A stretch of 64,000 nt of DNA from Achromobacter sp. UMC46 (GTDB lineage Bacteria; Pseudomonadota; Gammaproteobacteria; Burkholderiales; Burkholderiaceae_B), in assembly GCF_014170335.1 (NCBI RefSeq), contig NZ_LZZS01000004.1:372001-436000 (forward strand), in the 5' to 3' direction. Below the pieces are notes generated by a model. It saw only the letters and a list, made by a program, of their open reading frames with translations. It made no database searches and had not been told where the DNA came from. Positions 19,625 through 28,056 of this stretch are shown here, one piece after another. The translations under genes were made by a program, and so were the position numbers. The stretch's first letter is position 1. Each line of letters starts with the position of its first letter.

Positions 19625-20416
19625 TTACTTGATGATGTTGGTGCCGAACCACTGGGTCGCGATGCGGCCGGCGGTGCCGTCCTGCTTCATCGAATCCAGC
19701 GTCTTGTCCAGCTTGCCCAGGAGTTCGGTGTCGTCCTTTCGCACGCCGACGCCGTAGTCTTCCGTGCCGAAGTTCTCTTCCAGCACGCGGTATTCGCCTG
19801 CGCGCTTGCTGATCAGATAGCGGCCCACCACTTCGTCCACGACGATGGCGTCCAGGCGGCCGGCGGCCAGGTCCATCAGCGCCGTGACGTTGTCGCCGAA
19901 CTTCTTCACTTCCTTGATCTGGGCGGCAACCGGGTCCTTGGCGATGGCGTCGGTGGCGCTGCTGCCGTCCTGCGCGCCCACGGTCTTGCCGGCCAGGTCG
20001 GCCTTGACCTTCACGGGCGACGCGTTGCCGACGATGATGATCTGGTGGTTGGCCATGTACGGCGCGGTGAAGCTGATGTTCTTCTTGCGCTCTTCGGTGA
20101 TGGTCAGGCCGTTCCACAGCACGTCGACGCGGCGGCCGTTGAGTTCGGCTTCCTTGGCGCTCCAGTCGATCGGCTTGAATTCGACTTCGATGCCCAGGCG
20201 CTTGCTGGCTTCCTTGGCCATGTCGACGTCGAAACCGACGATCTGGTTGCTCGCGTCACGAAAACCCATGGGCGGGAAATTGTCGTCCAGGCCCACCACG
20301 ACCTTCTTGGCGGCAGCCGGCGCTTGCGTGCTGGCGGCGGGCGCGTTGTCGCTGGGGCCGCAAGCGGTCAGCATCGTGGTTGCGGACACGAGGAAAACAG
20401 CAGTCAGTTTTTTCAT
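19625..20416 (-). CDS. amino-acid ABC transporter substrate-binding lipoprotein
   Basis: 263 residues, SBP family 3. The N-terminus MKKLTAVFLVSATTMLTACG has a lipobox with Cys19, so the protein is probably a lipoprotein rather than freely periplasmic. The mature part starts KKVVVGLDDNFPPMGFRDASNQIVGFDVDMAKEASKRLG, the standard family-3 opening, and holds the ligand-contact pattern FTAPYMANHQ and GAQDGSSATDAI. Substrate not predictable beyond a polar amino acid. First gene of the operon; the 170 bases upstream to the next ORF hold its promoter but I see no clear box. Confidence 0.94.
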   Translation of the reverse strand: MKKLTAVFLVSATTMLTACGPSDNAPAASTQAPAAAKKVVVGLDDNFPPMGFRDASNQIVGFDVDMAKEASKRLGIEVEFKPIDWSAKEAELNGRRVDVLWNGLTITEERKKNISFTAPYMANHQIIIVGNASPVKVKADLAGKTVGAQDGSSATDAIAKDPVAAQIKEVKKFGDNVTALMDLAAGRLDAIVVDEVVGRYLISKRAGEYRVLEENFGTEDYGVGVRKDDTELLGKLDKTLDSMKQDGTAGRIATQWFGTNIIK

Positions 20417-20587
20417 AGTTATGGGTGCGCCGGGCGCAATGAAGAAGAAGCCGGGGTGGCTGGCATTCAGCCGCGAGCCGCCATTTTAGCGTCACTGCGC
20501 AACCTGCCCAGGCAAGGCCCATCCGCACGCCGGCGCCCGGCCTCTTCGCGCGGCGTGATAGGCTTTCCCGTTAACTCGGGAGGCAGC

Positions 20588-20653
20588 ATGCATCTGACGA
20601 TCAACAACCAAAGCGCAACCCCTATTCACCTGACCCAGGCGGGCGGCGCATGA
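20588..20653 (+). CDS. small ORF (21 aa) translationally coupled to the thioredoxin-like gene
   Basis: ATG 20588 follows a strong ribosome binding site (GGGAGG, six bases away) and the ORF ends in ATGA, overlapping the next start by four bases. The peptide (MHLTINNQSATPIHLTQAGG plus one Ala) has no signal or helix I recognise. The downstream gene has no ribosome site of its own outside this ORF, so translation of the small ORF probably serves to load ribosomes on it. It could also be the rest of a once longer protein. Confidence 0.5.
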   Translation: MHLTINNQSATPIHLTQAGGA

Positions 20654-21477
20654 CACCCGCCCTGCGCCTTGGCCCCCTCGTCATCCCCTCCGACTTCGCC
20701 CTGCTGATTGCGGCTGCCGCCGTGGGCCTGCTGGCTGCGCGCCTCTTGAACCGCCAGCGCGATCAGGCCAACGACCTGAGCACCGCCCTGTGGCGCGCGC
20801 TGTTGGTCGGCCTGCTGGTGGCCCGTCTGAGCTTCGTCTGGCAATACCGCGAACACTACCTGCCTGATCCCATCAAGATGCTGGACTTGCGCGATGGCGG
20901 CTGGCATGGATGGGCGGGCCTGGCCGCCGCCTGGGCCTACACGCTGTTCGCCGCGCTTCGGCGCCATGCGCCGCCCGCCGCCCTGGTGGGCGCCCTGGCG
21001 CTGGCCAGTGCCGTCTGGTTCGGGGGTGGACGCTGGCTGGCGCCCACGCCGCAGGCGCAACCCGAATTGGCCGCGCTGGCCGTGCAGGGTATCGACGGCG
21101 CGCCGGCCGCGCTATCCGCGTTCCACGGCAAGCCCACCGTCATCAACCTGTGGGCCAGCTGGTGCCCGCCCTGCCGCCGCGAAATGCCGGCGTTCGCCAA
21201 GGCGCAAGCCGCCAACCCCGACGTGAACTTCGTGTTTCTGAATCAGGGCGAAGCACCCGCCGATGTCGTGAAGTTCCTGGATCAGCACGCGCCATCGCTG
21301 CGCAACGTGCTGCTGGATCGGGCGGGCGAAGCCTCGCGCAAGCACAGCAACCGCGGCCTGCCGGCCACGCTGTTCCTGGATGCGCAGGGCCGCCTGGTCG
21401 ACTTGCGCGTGGGCGAACTGTCCACGGCATCGCTTGCGCAACGCCTGGAATCCATCCAGCAAGCGGAAGGCGGCTAG
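20650..21477 (+). CDS. TlpA-like thioredoxin with an Lgt-like membrane domain
   Basis: 275 residues in two parts. The first about 125 are hydrophobic helices; LRLGPLVIPSDFALLIAAAAVGLLAARL resembles the opening of prolipoprotein diacylglyceryl transferase (Lgt), but the catalytic Lgt signature is not visible. The second part is a thioredoxin fold with active site WASWCPPCRREMPAF (about residues 170-184) and the cis-Pro region RGLPATLFLDAQG. The CPPC motif and likely periplasmic placement point to a thiol-disulfide reductase for exported proteins. Similar Lgt-like/TlpA fusions are found in betaproteobacteria. Convergent to the DUF35 gene seven bases away. Confidence 0.85.
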   Translation: MTPALRLGPLVIPSDFALLIAAAAVGLLAARLLNRQRDQANDLSTALWRALLVGLLVARLSFVWQYREHYLPDPIKMLDLRDGGWHGWAGLAAAWAYTLFAALRRHAPPAALVGALALASAVWFGGGRWLAPTPQAQPELAALAVQGIDGAPAALSAFHGKPTVINLWASWCPPCRREMPAFAKAQAANPDVNFVFLNQGEAPADVVKFLDQHAPSLRNVLLDRAGEASRKHSNRGLPATLFLDAQGRLVDLRVGELSTASLAQRLESIQQAEGG

Positions 21478-21483
21478 CGTCAG

Positions 21484-21807
21484 CTAAACCGCCGCCGCGC
21501 ATGCCCACGGCAACGACCGCCCCTGCATCGTGCGTTCATCCAGGCGCAGGCGCTGACCGGTGTGCGTGGGCGGCGCGTCCAGGCGGACCACCATCACCGG
21601 CCCGTCGGGCAGCGCGCGCACCGTCGCCACAATGACCGGCGCCGCCTCGGCCTGCCGGGCAGGCATCGCGGTCCACGCCAGCAGCTCGGCCTGCTCCACG
21701 GCAATATGCAGCGCCCCGCTTTGATCCTGGCCGCATGCCGGGCACCACAGCCGCGCGGGATACACGCGATGGTTGCAGGCTTGGCACTGAAAGACGATCG
21801 CGCTCAT
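21484..21807 (-). CDS. DUF35 OB-fold / zinc-ribbon protein, partner of the thiolase-like protein
   Basis: 107 residues from ATG 21807, which overlaps the thiolase-like stop by four bases. The N-terminus has a zinc ribbon (FQCQACNHRVYPARLWCPACGQ, four Cys), followed by a small OB-fold with VIVATVRALPDGPVMVVRLD. DUF35 proteins bind acyl-CoA and act with thiolase-like partners, as in the Ltp2-ChsH2 retro-aldolase of steroid side-chain breakdown. The coupled gene order here is that of such pairs. Confidence 0.85.
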   Translation of the reverse strand: MSAIVFQCQACNHRVYPARLWCPACGQDQSGALHIAVEQAELLAWTAMPARQAEAAPVIVATVRALPDGPVMVVRLDAPPTHTGQRLRLDERTMQGRSLPWACAAAV

Positions 21808-22952
21808 GCGGCCTCCGCTGCAAGCACCGCGGCGTTCGCGCACATGCCGTAGCGCAGTTGCACCATGCCATAGCCGGTGACGAGCCCGTGCCGCAACCCG
21901 GGCAACTGGCGCGCCCCCGCCTGGCCCAGCAACTGCCGCGAGACCTCCACCAGCCCGTGCATGCCGCCTGCCGTGCCTGCTTGTCCCGCAGACAGCTGGC
22001 CGCCCGCCGTGTTGACGGGCAAGGCCCGCGTCGCGATGCGGCGGGCGATGAACGCCGGCAAGTCGTCCGTGCCGGCAAAACCCAGATCGCGCAATTGCGC
22101 CAACGCCATGGCCGGGTAGTCGTCATACACGCTGACCACGTCCATGCCCTCCGGGCCCACGCCTGCCCGGCGCCACAGCGCCGGCGCAAAATCGGCGATG
22201 CCGGTTTCCAGCCCGTCGCCTTCCTGCTGGTCGTTGTTGTAGCGGGCGTCGCTGGCCACGAGGCGCACGCTCGCGCCCTGGGGACGCGCGCGCAGCACCA
22301 ACGCGCTCGCCCCGCTGACGACCGGCACGCAATCCAGCCGGCCCAACGGCGGCGCCACCAGCGGCGCTTCCAGATATTGGGCCAGGGTCAGCGGCTGACG
22401 GTAGGCGGCATTCGGATTGCCAGCCGCCCATTGCCGCTGCGCCACGCACAGCGCGCCATAGTCTTCGCGCCGCAAGCCGGTGCGCGCCATCTGCCGCTGC
22501 GTCAGCATGGCGAAGAGCGGGTTCGGCCCTTCGCAGCCCAGCGGGCTCAGGTACTCCGTCGCGCTGCGGTTGTAGCCGCGCACCAGCCCGGCAAAATCCG
22601 CCCCGGTGAAATGGTCACCCGACACCAGCACGATGGTGTCGGCCTGCCCGGCTTCCAGCGCCAGCCACGCCTGGCGCAACAGGTTGATGGCGCTGGCGCC
22701 GCCCATTTCGTCCTGCATGCACCAGTTCAGCCGCAGCCCCAGCCGCCAGGCCAGATCGATGGCGCGGTCCGGCCGCAACGTGAACGACGCCACCCCCAGC
22801 CCGTCCACATCCGCCGGGGCCAGGCCGGCGCCGCGCAAGGCTTGGCCGACGGCCTGGGCCATCAACCCTGCGGTGCTGCACGACGCGTCGGGATGCCGTA
22901 GCGCGGGCGTTTCCCCCACGCCGACGATGCCGGGGCCGCGGACCACGCTCAT
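21804..22952 (-). CDS. thiolase-like (SCP-x/Ltp-type) acyl-CoA protein
   Basis: 382 residues from ATG 22952 (ATGA overlap with the MFS gene stop). The opening IVGVGETPALRHPDASCSTAGLMAQAVGQALRGAGLAPADVDGLGV and ending ALPVNTAGGQLSAGQAGTAGGMHGLVEVSRQL are typical of the non-classical thiolase group that pairs with DUF35. The usual nucleophile cysteine position reads DEMGGASAINL, without Cys, and the C-terminal CxG motif is not evident (VTGYGMVQLRYG). So Claisen thiolysis is unlikely; a retro-aldolase or carrier role as in Ltp2-type proteins is more plausible. Works with the acyl-CoA ligase and DUF35 of the same operon. Confidence 0.82.
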   Translation of the reverse strand: MSVVRGPGIVGVGETPALRHPDASCSTAGLMAQAVGQALRGAGLAPADVDGLGVASFTLRPDRAIDLAWRLGLRLNWCMQDEMGGASAINLLRQAWLALEAGQADTIVLVSGDHFTGADFAGLVRGYNRSATEYLSPLGCEGPNPLFAMLTQRQMARTGLRREDYGALCVAQRQWAAGNPNAAYRQPLTLAQYLEAPLVAPPLGRLDCVPVVSGASALVLRARPQGASVRLVASDARYNNDQQEGDGLETGIADFAPALWRRAGVGPEGMDVVSVYDDYPAMALAQLRDLGFAGTDDLPAFIARRIATRALPVNTAGGQLSAGQAGTAGGMHGLVEVSRQLLGQAGARQLPGLRHGLVTGYGMVQLRYGMCANAAVLAAEAA

Positions 22953-24262
22953 TCCGTGTCCTCGCGGGGCGGTTCGCGCGTCAAGAGCAACGTGACCACG
23001 GTGACGGCGGCCATGCCGACCAGGAACCACGCGACCGGCGTGGCGGATTCATACTTGCGCAACAGCGCCATCGCAATCAGCGGCGACAGGCCGCCCGCGA
23101 ACACCGACGCCAGCTCATGGCCCAGCGCCAGCCCGGTATACCGGACTTCGGCCGGGAACAATTCCGCGAAGTACGCCGGCTGCGTGCCGATCATGGCGGC
23201 GTGGCAGACCGTATTGCCCAGGAAGAAGGCCAGGAAGATCCAGACCGGTTCCTTCGTCTGCACCAGCCAGAAGAACGGAAACGCCACCAGCACCAGCCCG
23301 GCCGAGCCGATCAGGTACACCGCGCGGCGCCCGATGCGGTCGGACAGATGCCCGAACCAGACCAGCGTGCCCAGTTCGATGAACATGGACGCCAGCACGC
23401 CGCCCAGCATGACGTCGTTGGGGATGCCCAAAAATTTGCCGTAGGCCAGCGCAAAGGCCAGGAAGATGTATGAACCGCCGTTCTCGGCCACGCGCAAGCC
23501 CATCGCGGTCAGCACCTGGCGCGGGTAGCGGCGGAAGACTTCCACGGCGGGCATGCCGCGCTTGGCCGTCTTCTTGGCCTGCACGAATTCTTCGCTTTCG
23601 GGGATGTGCTTGCGTATGTACAGGCCCACGCCGAAGATCAGCACGCTGAGCAGGAACGGCAGGCGCCAGCCCCAGCTCATGAACGCTTCCTGCGGCAGTT
23701 GCTGGGCCAGCATGAAGACGGCCGACGACAGCACGAAGCCGCCCGCCACGCCCAGTTGGCTGAACGACGAGAAGTAGCCGCGCCGCTTGCCACCCACAGC
23801 CTCGCTGATCAGCAGCACGCCTCCGCCCCACTCCCCGCCCGCGGCCGCGCCTTGCAGGATGCGCAGCGCCACCATCGCCACCGGCGCCCAGACGCCCACT
23901 TGCTCGTAGGTCGGCAACAAGCCGATCAGGAACGTCGCCGCGCCCATCAGCCCCAGCGTCCACTCCAACGCCAGCTTGCGGCCATAGCGGTCGCCGATGT
24001 GGCCGAACACCACGCCGCCTAGCGGGCGGGCCAGGAAGCCCACCGCAAAACCAGCAAAGGCGCCCATCGTGCCAAGCAGCGGGTCGGTGCCTTTGGGGAA
24101 GAACAGTTCGCCGAAGACCAGCGCGGCGGCCGTGCCGTAGATGAAGAAGTCATACCACTCCATCGCGTTGCCCGCGACCGAGGCCATCACCACGCGCCGG
24201 GTGCGCTTTCTTTTCGCCTCGTCGGCGGCGGACAACGCCGCCCCTTTGTATGCCATCGTCAT
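22949..24262 (-). CDS. MFS transporter of the metabolite:H+ symporter (MHS) family
   Basis: 437 residues, 12 predicted helices. Motifs of the ShiA/ProP/KgtP group are clear: GNAMEWYDFFIYGTAAALVF at the start, ARPLGGVVFGHIGDRYGRK in the first loop, RILQGAAAGGEWGGGVLLISE, and HLSDRIGRRAVYLIG in the second half. ATG 24262 with AAGGGG upstream is preferred to a TTG ten codons earlier. It sits between the acyl-CoA ligase and the thiolase-like gene, so its cargo is probably the organic acid that the ligase activates. Confidence 0.9.
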   Translation of the reverse strand: MTMAYKGAALSAADEAKRKRTRRVVMASVAGNAMEWYDFFIYGTAAALVFGELFFPKGTDPLLGTMGAFAGFAVGFLARPLGGVVFGHIGDRYGRKLALEWTLGLMGAATFLIGLLPTYEQVGVWAPVAMVALRILQGAAAGGEWGGGVLLISEAVGGKRRGYFSSFSQLGVAGGFVLSSAVFMLAQQLPQEAFMSWGWRLPFLLSVLIFGVGLYIRKHIPESEEFVQAKKTAKRGMPAVEVFRRYPRQVLTAMGLRVAENGGSYIFLAFALAYGKFLGIPNDVMLGGVLASMFIELGTLVWFGHLSDRIGRRAVYLIGSAGLVLVAFPFFWLVQTKEPVWIFLAFFLGNTVCHAAMIGTQPAYFAELFPAEVRYTGLALGHELASVFAGGLSPLIAMALLRKYESATPVAWFLVGMAAVTVVTLLLTREPPREDTE

Positions 24263-24315
24263 TGCCGCCCCTTGGATTTTCGAATGGATCAATGGCGCGC
24301 GAGCGCCGGTTCACG

Positions 24316-25908
24316 CTATCGCGCCACGCGATAGCCGGCGGCGTCCCGGTCCCAGGTGTCGCCGGTGATGCCTTCTTCCCGCAAGCGGAACTTGCGGACC
24401 TTGCCGTTCTCGGTGCGCGGCAGTTCGTCCAGCACGCGCAGATAGCGCGGCACGGCGAAATACGGCATGCGTGGCTGGCAGAAATCCAGCAGGTCCGTGT
24501 GCGTCAATGATTGGCCCGGCTTATAGACCACCGCCGCCATCACGTCGTCTTCGGCCAGCTCGGAGCGCACCGCGTAGACCGCCACGACGGCCACGGCCGG
24601 ATGCGCCAGCAGCACCTGCTCGACTTCGTACGAAGAGATGTTCTCGCCACGGCGGCGGATGGCGTCCTTCATGCGGTCCAGGAACCGGAAGTAGCCGTCG
24701 GCGTCGCGGACCACGCGGTCGCCCGTGTGGAACCACAGGTTGCGCCAGGCTTCGACCGTCCTGTCGTCCATGCCGAAGTAGCCGGTGGCGACCGCGAACG
24801 GCGGCGTGGCCCGCAGCAGCAGTTCGCCCGGTTCGCCATCGGGCACGGGCGCGTCGTGCTCGTCGGCCACCATCGCGTCGAACTCGGGCGCGACGCGGCC
24901 CATCGTGCCGGCCCGTTGCTCGGCCAGCGTTCCGCCCAGGGCGAAATTGGTTTCGGTGGACCCGTAGCCTTCCAGCAGCGCGATGCCGGTGCGTTCGGTG
25001 AAGGCGCCATGGAAACGTTCCGGCACGCCGGGCGCCAGAGCGATGCGCGTGCGGTGCCGGCGTTCCGCCGGTGCCGGCTCATGCGCCAGCAGCATCGGCA
25101 CCATCGCGCCCAGCAGATAGGTCACGGTGGCGCCGGTGGCTTCCAGCCGGTCGAAGTAGCGGCTGGCCGAAAAGCGCTCGTCGCAAATGATGGAAGCGCC
25201 CGTCACCAGCGCCTGGAAGCACGCGTTCAACGCGTTGGTATGGAACAGCGGCAGGCTGGTGTAGAGCACGTCGGCATCGGAGATTTCCAGATTCCGCGCG
25301 GCGATCTTTCCCCACCAGTAGAACTGCGCATGGGGGCAGCACACGCCCTTGGACAGGCCCGACGTGCCGGAGGTGTACAGGATGGCCAGCATGTCGCCGG
25401 GGCGGATGTCGGCGGCAGGCGGCAGCGGCGCATCAGGTTGCGGCGGCGGCGGGCCGGCCGGCGCGGGCAGGCCCTCGGCGGATACGGCCTCGTCCAGCAG
25501 CCAGATGGCGCGCAGCCCCAGGGCGTCGGCCGGTTCCGTGGCGGACAGCGCCGCCAGGGCCGATAGCGCCGGACAGGACGCCGCGTCGGCCACCAGCAGC
25601 ACGCATCCGCTATTGGCCAGGATGTGCCGAAGCTGCATGCCGCGCGAGGCGGTGTTGATGGGCACGACCACCGCGCCCAGCCATCCGCAACCCAGCACCA
25701 CGGACAGGAATTCGTGCCGGTTGCCAGCCATCAAGCCCACGCGGTCGCCACGCCGCACACCGGCCGAGGCCAGGCGCGCGGCCCAGCTGGCAGCCTGGGC
25801 GGACGCATCGCCGAAGCGCAAGGCGCCGCCCGGCGCCTGCACCCACAGGCGATCGCCCAGCCGGGCGCCCTGCTCCACCAACAACGACGGCAATGTCAAC
25901 GCATGCAT
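24316..25908 (-). CDS. AMP-forming acyl-CoA synthetase, CaiC-like
   Basis: 530 residues. Motifs in order: ILYTSGTSGLSKGVCCPHAQF (ATP loop), YTSLPLFHTNALNACFQAL, EGYGSTETNFALGG (adenylate binding), FHTGDRVVRDADGYFRFLDRMKDAIRRRGENISSYEVEQVL and the C-terminal lysine region PRTENGKVRKFRLREEG. This activates a carboxylic acid as its CoA thioester. The hinge pattern and order resemble crotonobetaine/carnitine-CoA ligase (CaiC). First gene of a minus-strand operon with an MHS transporter, thiolase-like protein and DUF35, 136 bases from the divergent LysR gene. Confidence 0.92.
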   Translation of the reverse strand: MHALTLPSLLVEQGARLGDRLWVQAPGGALRFGDASAQAASWAARLASAGVRRGDRVGLMAGNRHEFLSVVLGCGWLGAVVVPINTASRGMQLRHILANSGCVLLVADAASCPALSALAALSATEPADALGLRAIWLLDEAVSAEGLPAPAGPPPPQPDAPLPPAADIRPGDMLAILYTSGTSGLSKGVCCPHAQFYWWGKIAARNLEISDADVLYTSLPLFHTNALNACFQALVTGASIICDERFSASRYFDRLEATGATVTYLLGAMVPMLLAHEPAPAERRHRTRIALAPGVPERFHGAFTERTGIALLEGYGSTETNFALGGTLAEQRAGTMGRVAPEFDAMVADEHDAPVPDGEPGELLLRATPPFAVATGYFGMDDRTVEAWRNLWFHTGDRVVRDADGYFRFLDRMKDAIRRRGENISSYEVEQVLLAHPAVAVVAVYAVRSELAEDDVMAAVVYKPGQSLTHTDLLDFCQPRMPYFAVPRYLRVLDELPRTENGKVRKFRLREEGITGDTWDRDAAGYRVAR

Positions 25909-26007
25909 GGCGACGTTTCCCCGGTTGTGCGGCCGCTGCCCGAGGTGGCGCGGCTCTGTGGAATTAGTCTAGGAATCAACTATTTATGTGTCAAATTTAT
26001 GGGTATT

Positions 26008-26022
26008 ATTTATCTTATAAAT
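26008..26022. promoter_or_regulatory. candidate LysR operator in the acyl-CoA ligase/LysR divergent promoter
   Basis: ATTTAT-CTT-ATAAAT, a perfect 6-3-6 inverted repeat of the T-N11-A kind, in an AT-rich stretch (about 25965-26040) that stands out from the GC-rich surroundings. Located 23 bases before the LysR start and about 100 before the ligase. Confidence 0.5.
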
Positions 26023-26044
26023 CAGACTGATATCAAGGGCATGC

Positions 26045-26950
26045 GTGGACTTCGACCTGAATCTCATGCGGGTTTTCCTGACCGTGCTGCATGAACGCAG
26101 CGTCACGCGCGCGGCGCAGCGCCTGAACCTGACGCAGCCCGCCGTCAGCTATGCGCTGGCCCGGCTGCGCGAGCGTTTCGATGATCCGCTGTTCGTGCGC
26201 ACCGCCACGGGCATGCAGCCCACCCCGATCGCGTTTGCGCTGGCCGACCCCATCGAACGCGGCATGAACAGCTTTGCCGAAGCCGTCAATCTGCGGCGGC
26301 GGTTCGACCCCGCCACCAGCACGCGGCGCTTCCGGTTGTCGATGTCGGACATCGGCGAAATGGTCTTCCTGCCTTTGTTGATGGAACGCGTGCACGCGCT
26401 GGCCCCGCGCTTGCAGGTCGAAGTGCTGGAGATCGCGCTGGAGCAATTGCCGCAGGCGCTGAAGGATGGCGAGGTGGACCTGGCCATCGGCAACCTGGCA
26501 GGGCTGGGCCGCCATACTTGCCACGCTGACCTGTTCAGCGAACGCTATGCCTGCATGGGCCGGCGCGGCCACCCGGTACTGTCGGCCGGCCTGACGCGCG
26601 GCCAATTCAAGCGGCTGGACCACATCCTGGTGGCCGCGCGCGCCAGCGCGCACCGCCTGCTGGACGACGTGCTGGGCGAAGCGGGCCTGCACCGCCAGCC
26701 GTATCTGACGTTGCCGCATTTTTCCGCCGCCGCCGAGATCGTGCGGCGCACCGACCTGACCGTCACGCTGCCCTATCGGGCGGCCATCTGGTTCAACCGC
26801 GATGACGCGTTCGAAATCCGCCCCCTGCCCATCACGCTGCCGCCCCTGTGCGTCACAGTGCACTGGCATGCGCGCTTCGAAAGCGACCCCGGCACGATGT
26901 GGCTGCGCCACCTGGTCGAAGCCACGCTGGCCGACCGGAAGCCCGCCTGA
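26045..26950 (+). CDS. LysR-family regulator of the adjacent acyl-CoA operon
   Basis: 301 residues starting at GTG 26045 (AAGG eight bases upstream). The N-terminus DFDLNLMRVFLTVLHERSVTRAAQRLNLTQPAVSYALARLRERFDDPLFVRTATGMQPTPIA is of the NodD/LeuO-like subgroup, which often responds to aromatic or other organic acids. Effector domain from about residue 90. It diverges from the acyl-CoA ligase operon, with an AT-rich palindromic region between, so control of that operon is the likely job. Confidence 0.9.
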   Translation: MDFDLNLMRVFLTVLHERSVTRAAQRLNLTQPAVSYALARLRERFDDPLFVRTATGMQPTPIAFALADPIERGMNSFAEAVNLRRRFDPATSTRRFRLSMSDIGEMVFLPLLMERVHALAPRLQVEVLEIALEQLPQALKDGEVDLAIGNLAGLGRHTCHADLFSERYACMGRRGHPVLSAGLTRGQFKRLDHILVAARASAHRLLDDVLGEAGLHRQPYLTLPHFSAAAEIVRRTDLTVTLPYRAAIWFNRDDAFEIRPLPITLPPLCVTVHWHARFESDPGTMWLRHLVEATLADRKPA

Positions 26951-27061
26951 TTTGATCGATTTTTGCAACAGACTCTGGCATTCGCGGGGATAGATCTGCG
27001 CATTTCCTGCAACTAGACTGGCTCCACTTCCCCTTCCGCCCTTTCCGTCCAGGAGCCCGCC

Positions 27062-27946
27062 ATGTCCGTCCTCCCCTCCCTGCGCCGCCTGCTGCAGACC
27101 GCCGCGCTTGCCATGTTGATCGCCCCGGTCCACGCCGCCGGCACCGGCTTGTCGCTGACCCACTTCAATCCGGGCAACGACGCCATCTTCCAAGTGTCGT
27201 CGGTGCTGGTCAGCGGCCAGCGCGAAGCCATCCTGATCGACGCCCAGTTCGGCAGATCACAAGCTGAAAAGGTCGTGGAGATGGTGCGCGCCAGCGGCAA
27301 GACGTTGACCACCATCTACATCAGCCACGGCGACCCCGACTTCTACTTCGGCCTGGACACGGTGCTGGCGGCCTTCCCCGACGCCCGTGTCGTGGCCACC
27401 GAACCGACGGTGCGGCACATCAAGGAAACCGTGGACGGCAAGATCGCGTTCTGGGGCCCGAAGCTGGGCGCCGACGCGCCGGCCAAGGCGATCATTCCGC
27501 AAGTGCTGCAAGGCCGCACGCTGACGCTTGAAGGCCAGACGCTGGAAATCACCGGACTGGACGGCCCGCAGCCGGACCGCAGCTTCGTGTGGATCCCGTC
27601 GCTGAAGGCCGTGGTGGGTGGCGTCGTGGTGTTCGGCAACCTGCACGTGTGGATGGCCGACACGCAAACGCCGCAATCGCACAAGGACTGGCTGGCCACG
27701 CTGGCTCGCATCGAAAAGCTTGCTCCCGTCGCCGTCATTCCGGGCCACTATGCGCCGGGCGCCCCGCTGAACCTGGAATCGGTCCGCTACACGCAGGGCT
27801 ACATCCGCGCCTTCGACACGCAAGCCGCCCGCGCCGCCGACAGCGCCGGGCTGATCTCCGCGATGCAGGCGCAATACCCCCAAGCCGGCGCCGCCGCGTC
27901 GCTGGACATCAGCGCCAAGGTCGCCAAGGGCGAAATGAAATGGTGA
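27062..27946 (+). CDS. secreted metallo-beta-lactamase-fold protein with altered metal motif
   Basis: 294 residues with a signal peptide (cut after VHAA, about residue 25). The fold is seen from AILIDAQFG, the HxHxDH-type loop, and IPGH at His229. The first metal motif reads His89-Gly-Asp91-Pro-Asp93-Phe94 instead of H-x-H-x-D-H: the second and last histidines are Asp and Phe. YFGL after it is typical of a known subfamily of MBL hydrolases. Either it uses a different metal set or has lost hydrolytic activity. Substrate unknown. Single gene between a LysR gene and the TerD-like gene; hairpins follow it. Confidence 0.8.
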   Translation: MSVLPSLRRLLQTAALAMLIAPVHAAGTGLSLTHFNPGNDAIFQVSSVLVSGQREAILIDAQFGRSQAEKVVEMVRASGKTLTTIYISHGDPDFYFGLDTVLAAFPDARVVATEPTVRHIKETVDGKIAFWGPKLGADAPAKAIIPQVLQGRTLTLEGQTLEITGLDGPQPDRSFVWIPSLKAVVGGVVVFGNLHVWMADTQTPQSHKDWLATLARIEKLAPVAVIPGHYAPGAPLNLESVRYTQGYIRAFDTQAARAADSAGLISAMQAQYPQAGAAASLDISAKVAKGEMKW

Positions 27947-28018
27947 TAAGCTGCGTGCGTGGCTATGGGAGTCCTTCCTTCTACCCCTAGAAACCTAGGG
28001 TTCCCGCTTTCCGCACTG

Positions 28019-28041
28019 CGCCTGCCATCGGCAGGCGTTTT
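28019..28041 (+). terminator. intrinsic terminator after the MBL-fold gene
   Basis: An 8-bp stem CGCCTGCC (28019-28026) with GGCAGGCG (28030-28037), followed by TTTTCC. A second small hairpin (CCCTAG with CTAGGG, 27985-28000) precedes it. It leaves the 694-residue gene that starts at 28057 to its own promoter or to read-through. Confidence 0.75.
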
Positions 28042-28056
28042 CCATTTGACCAGCAC

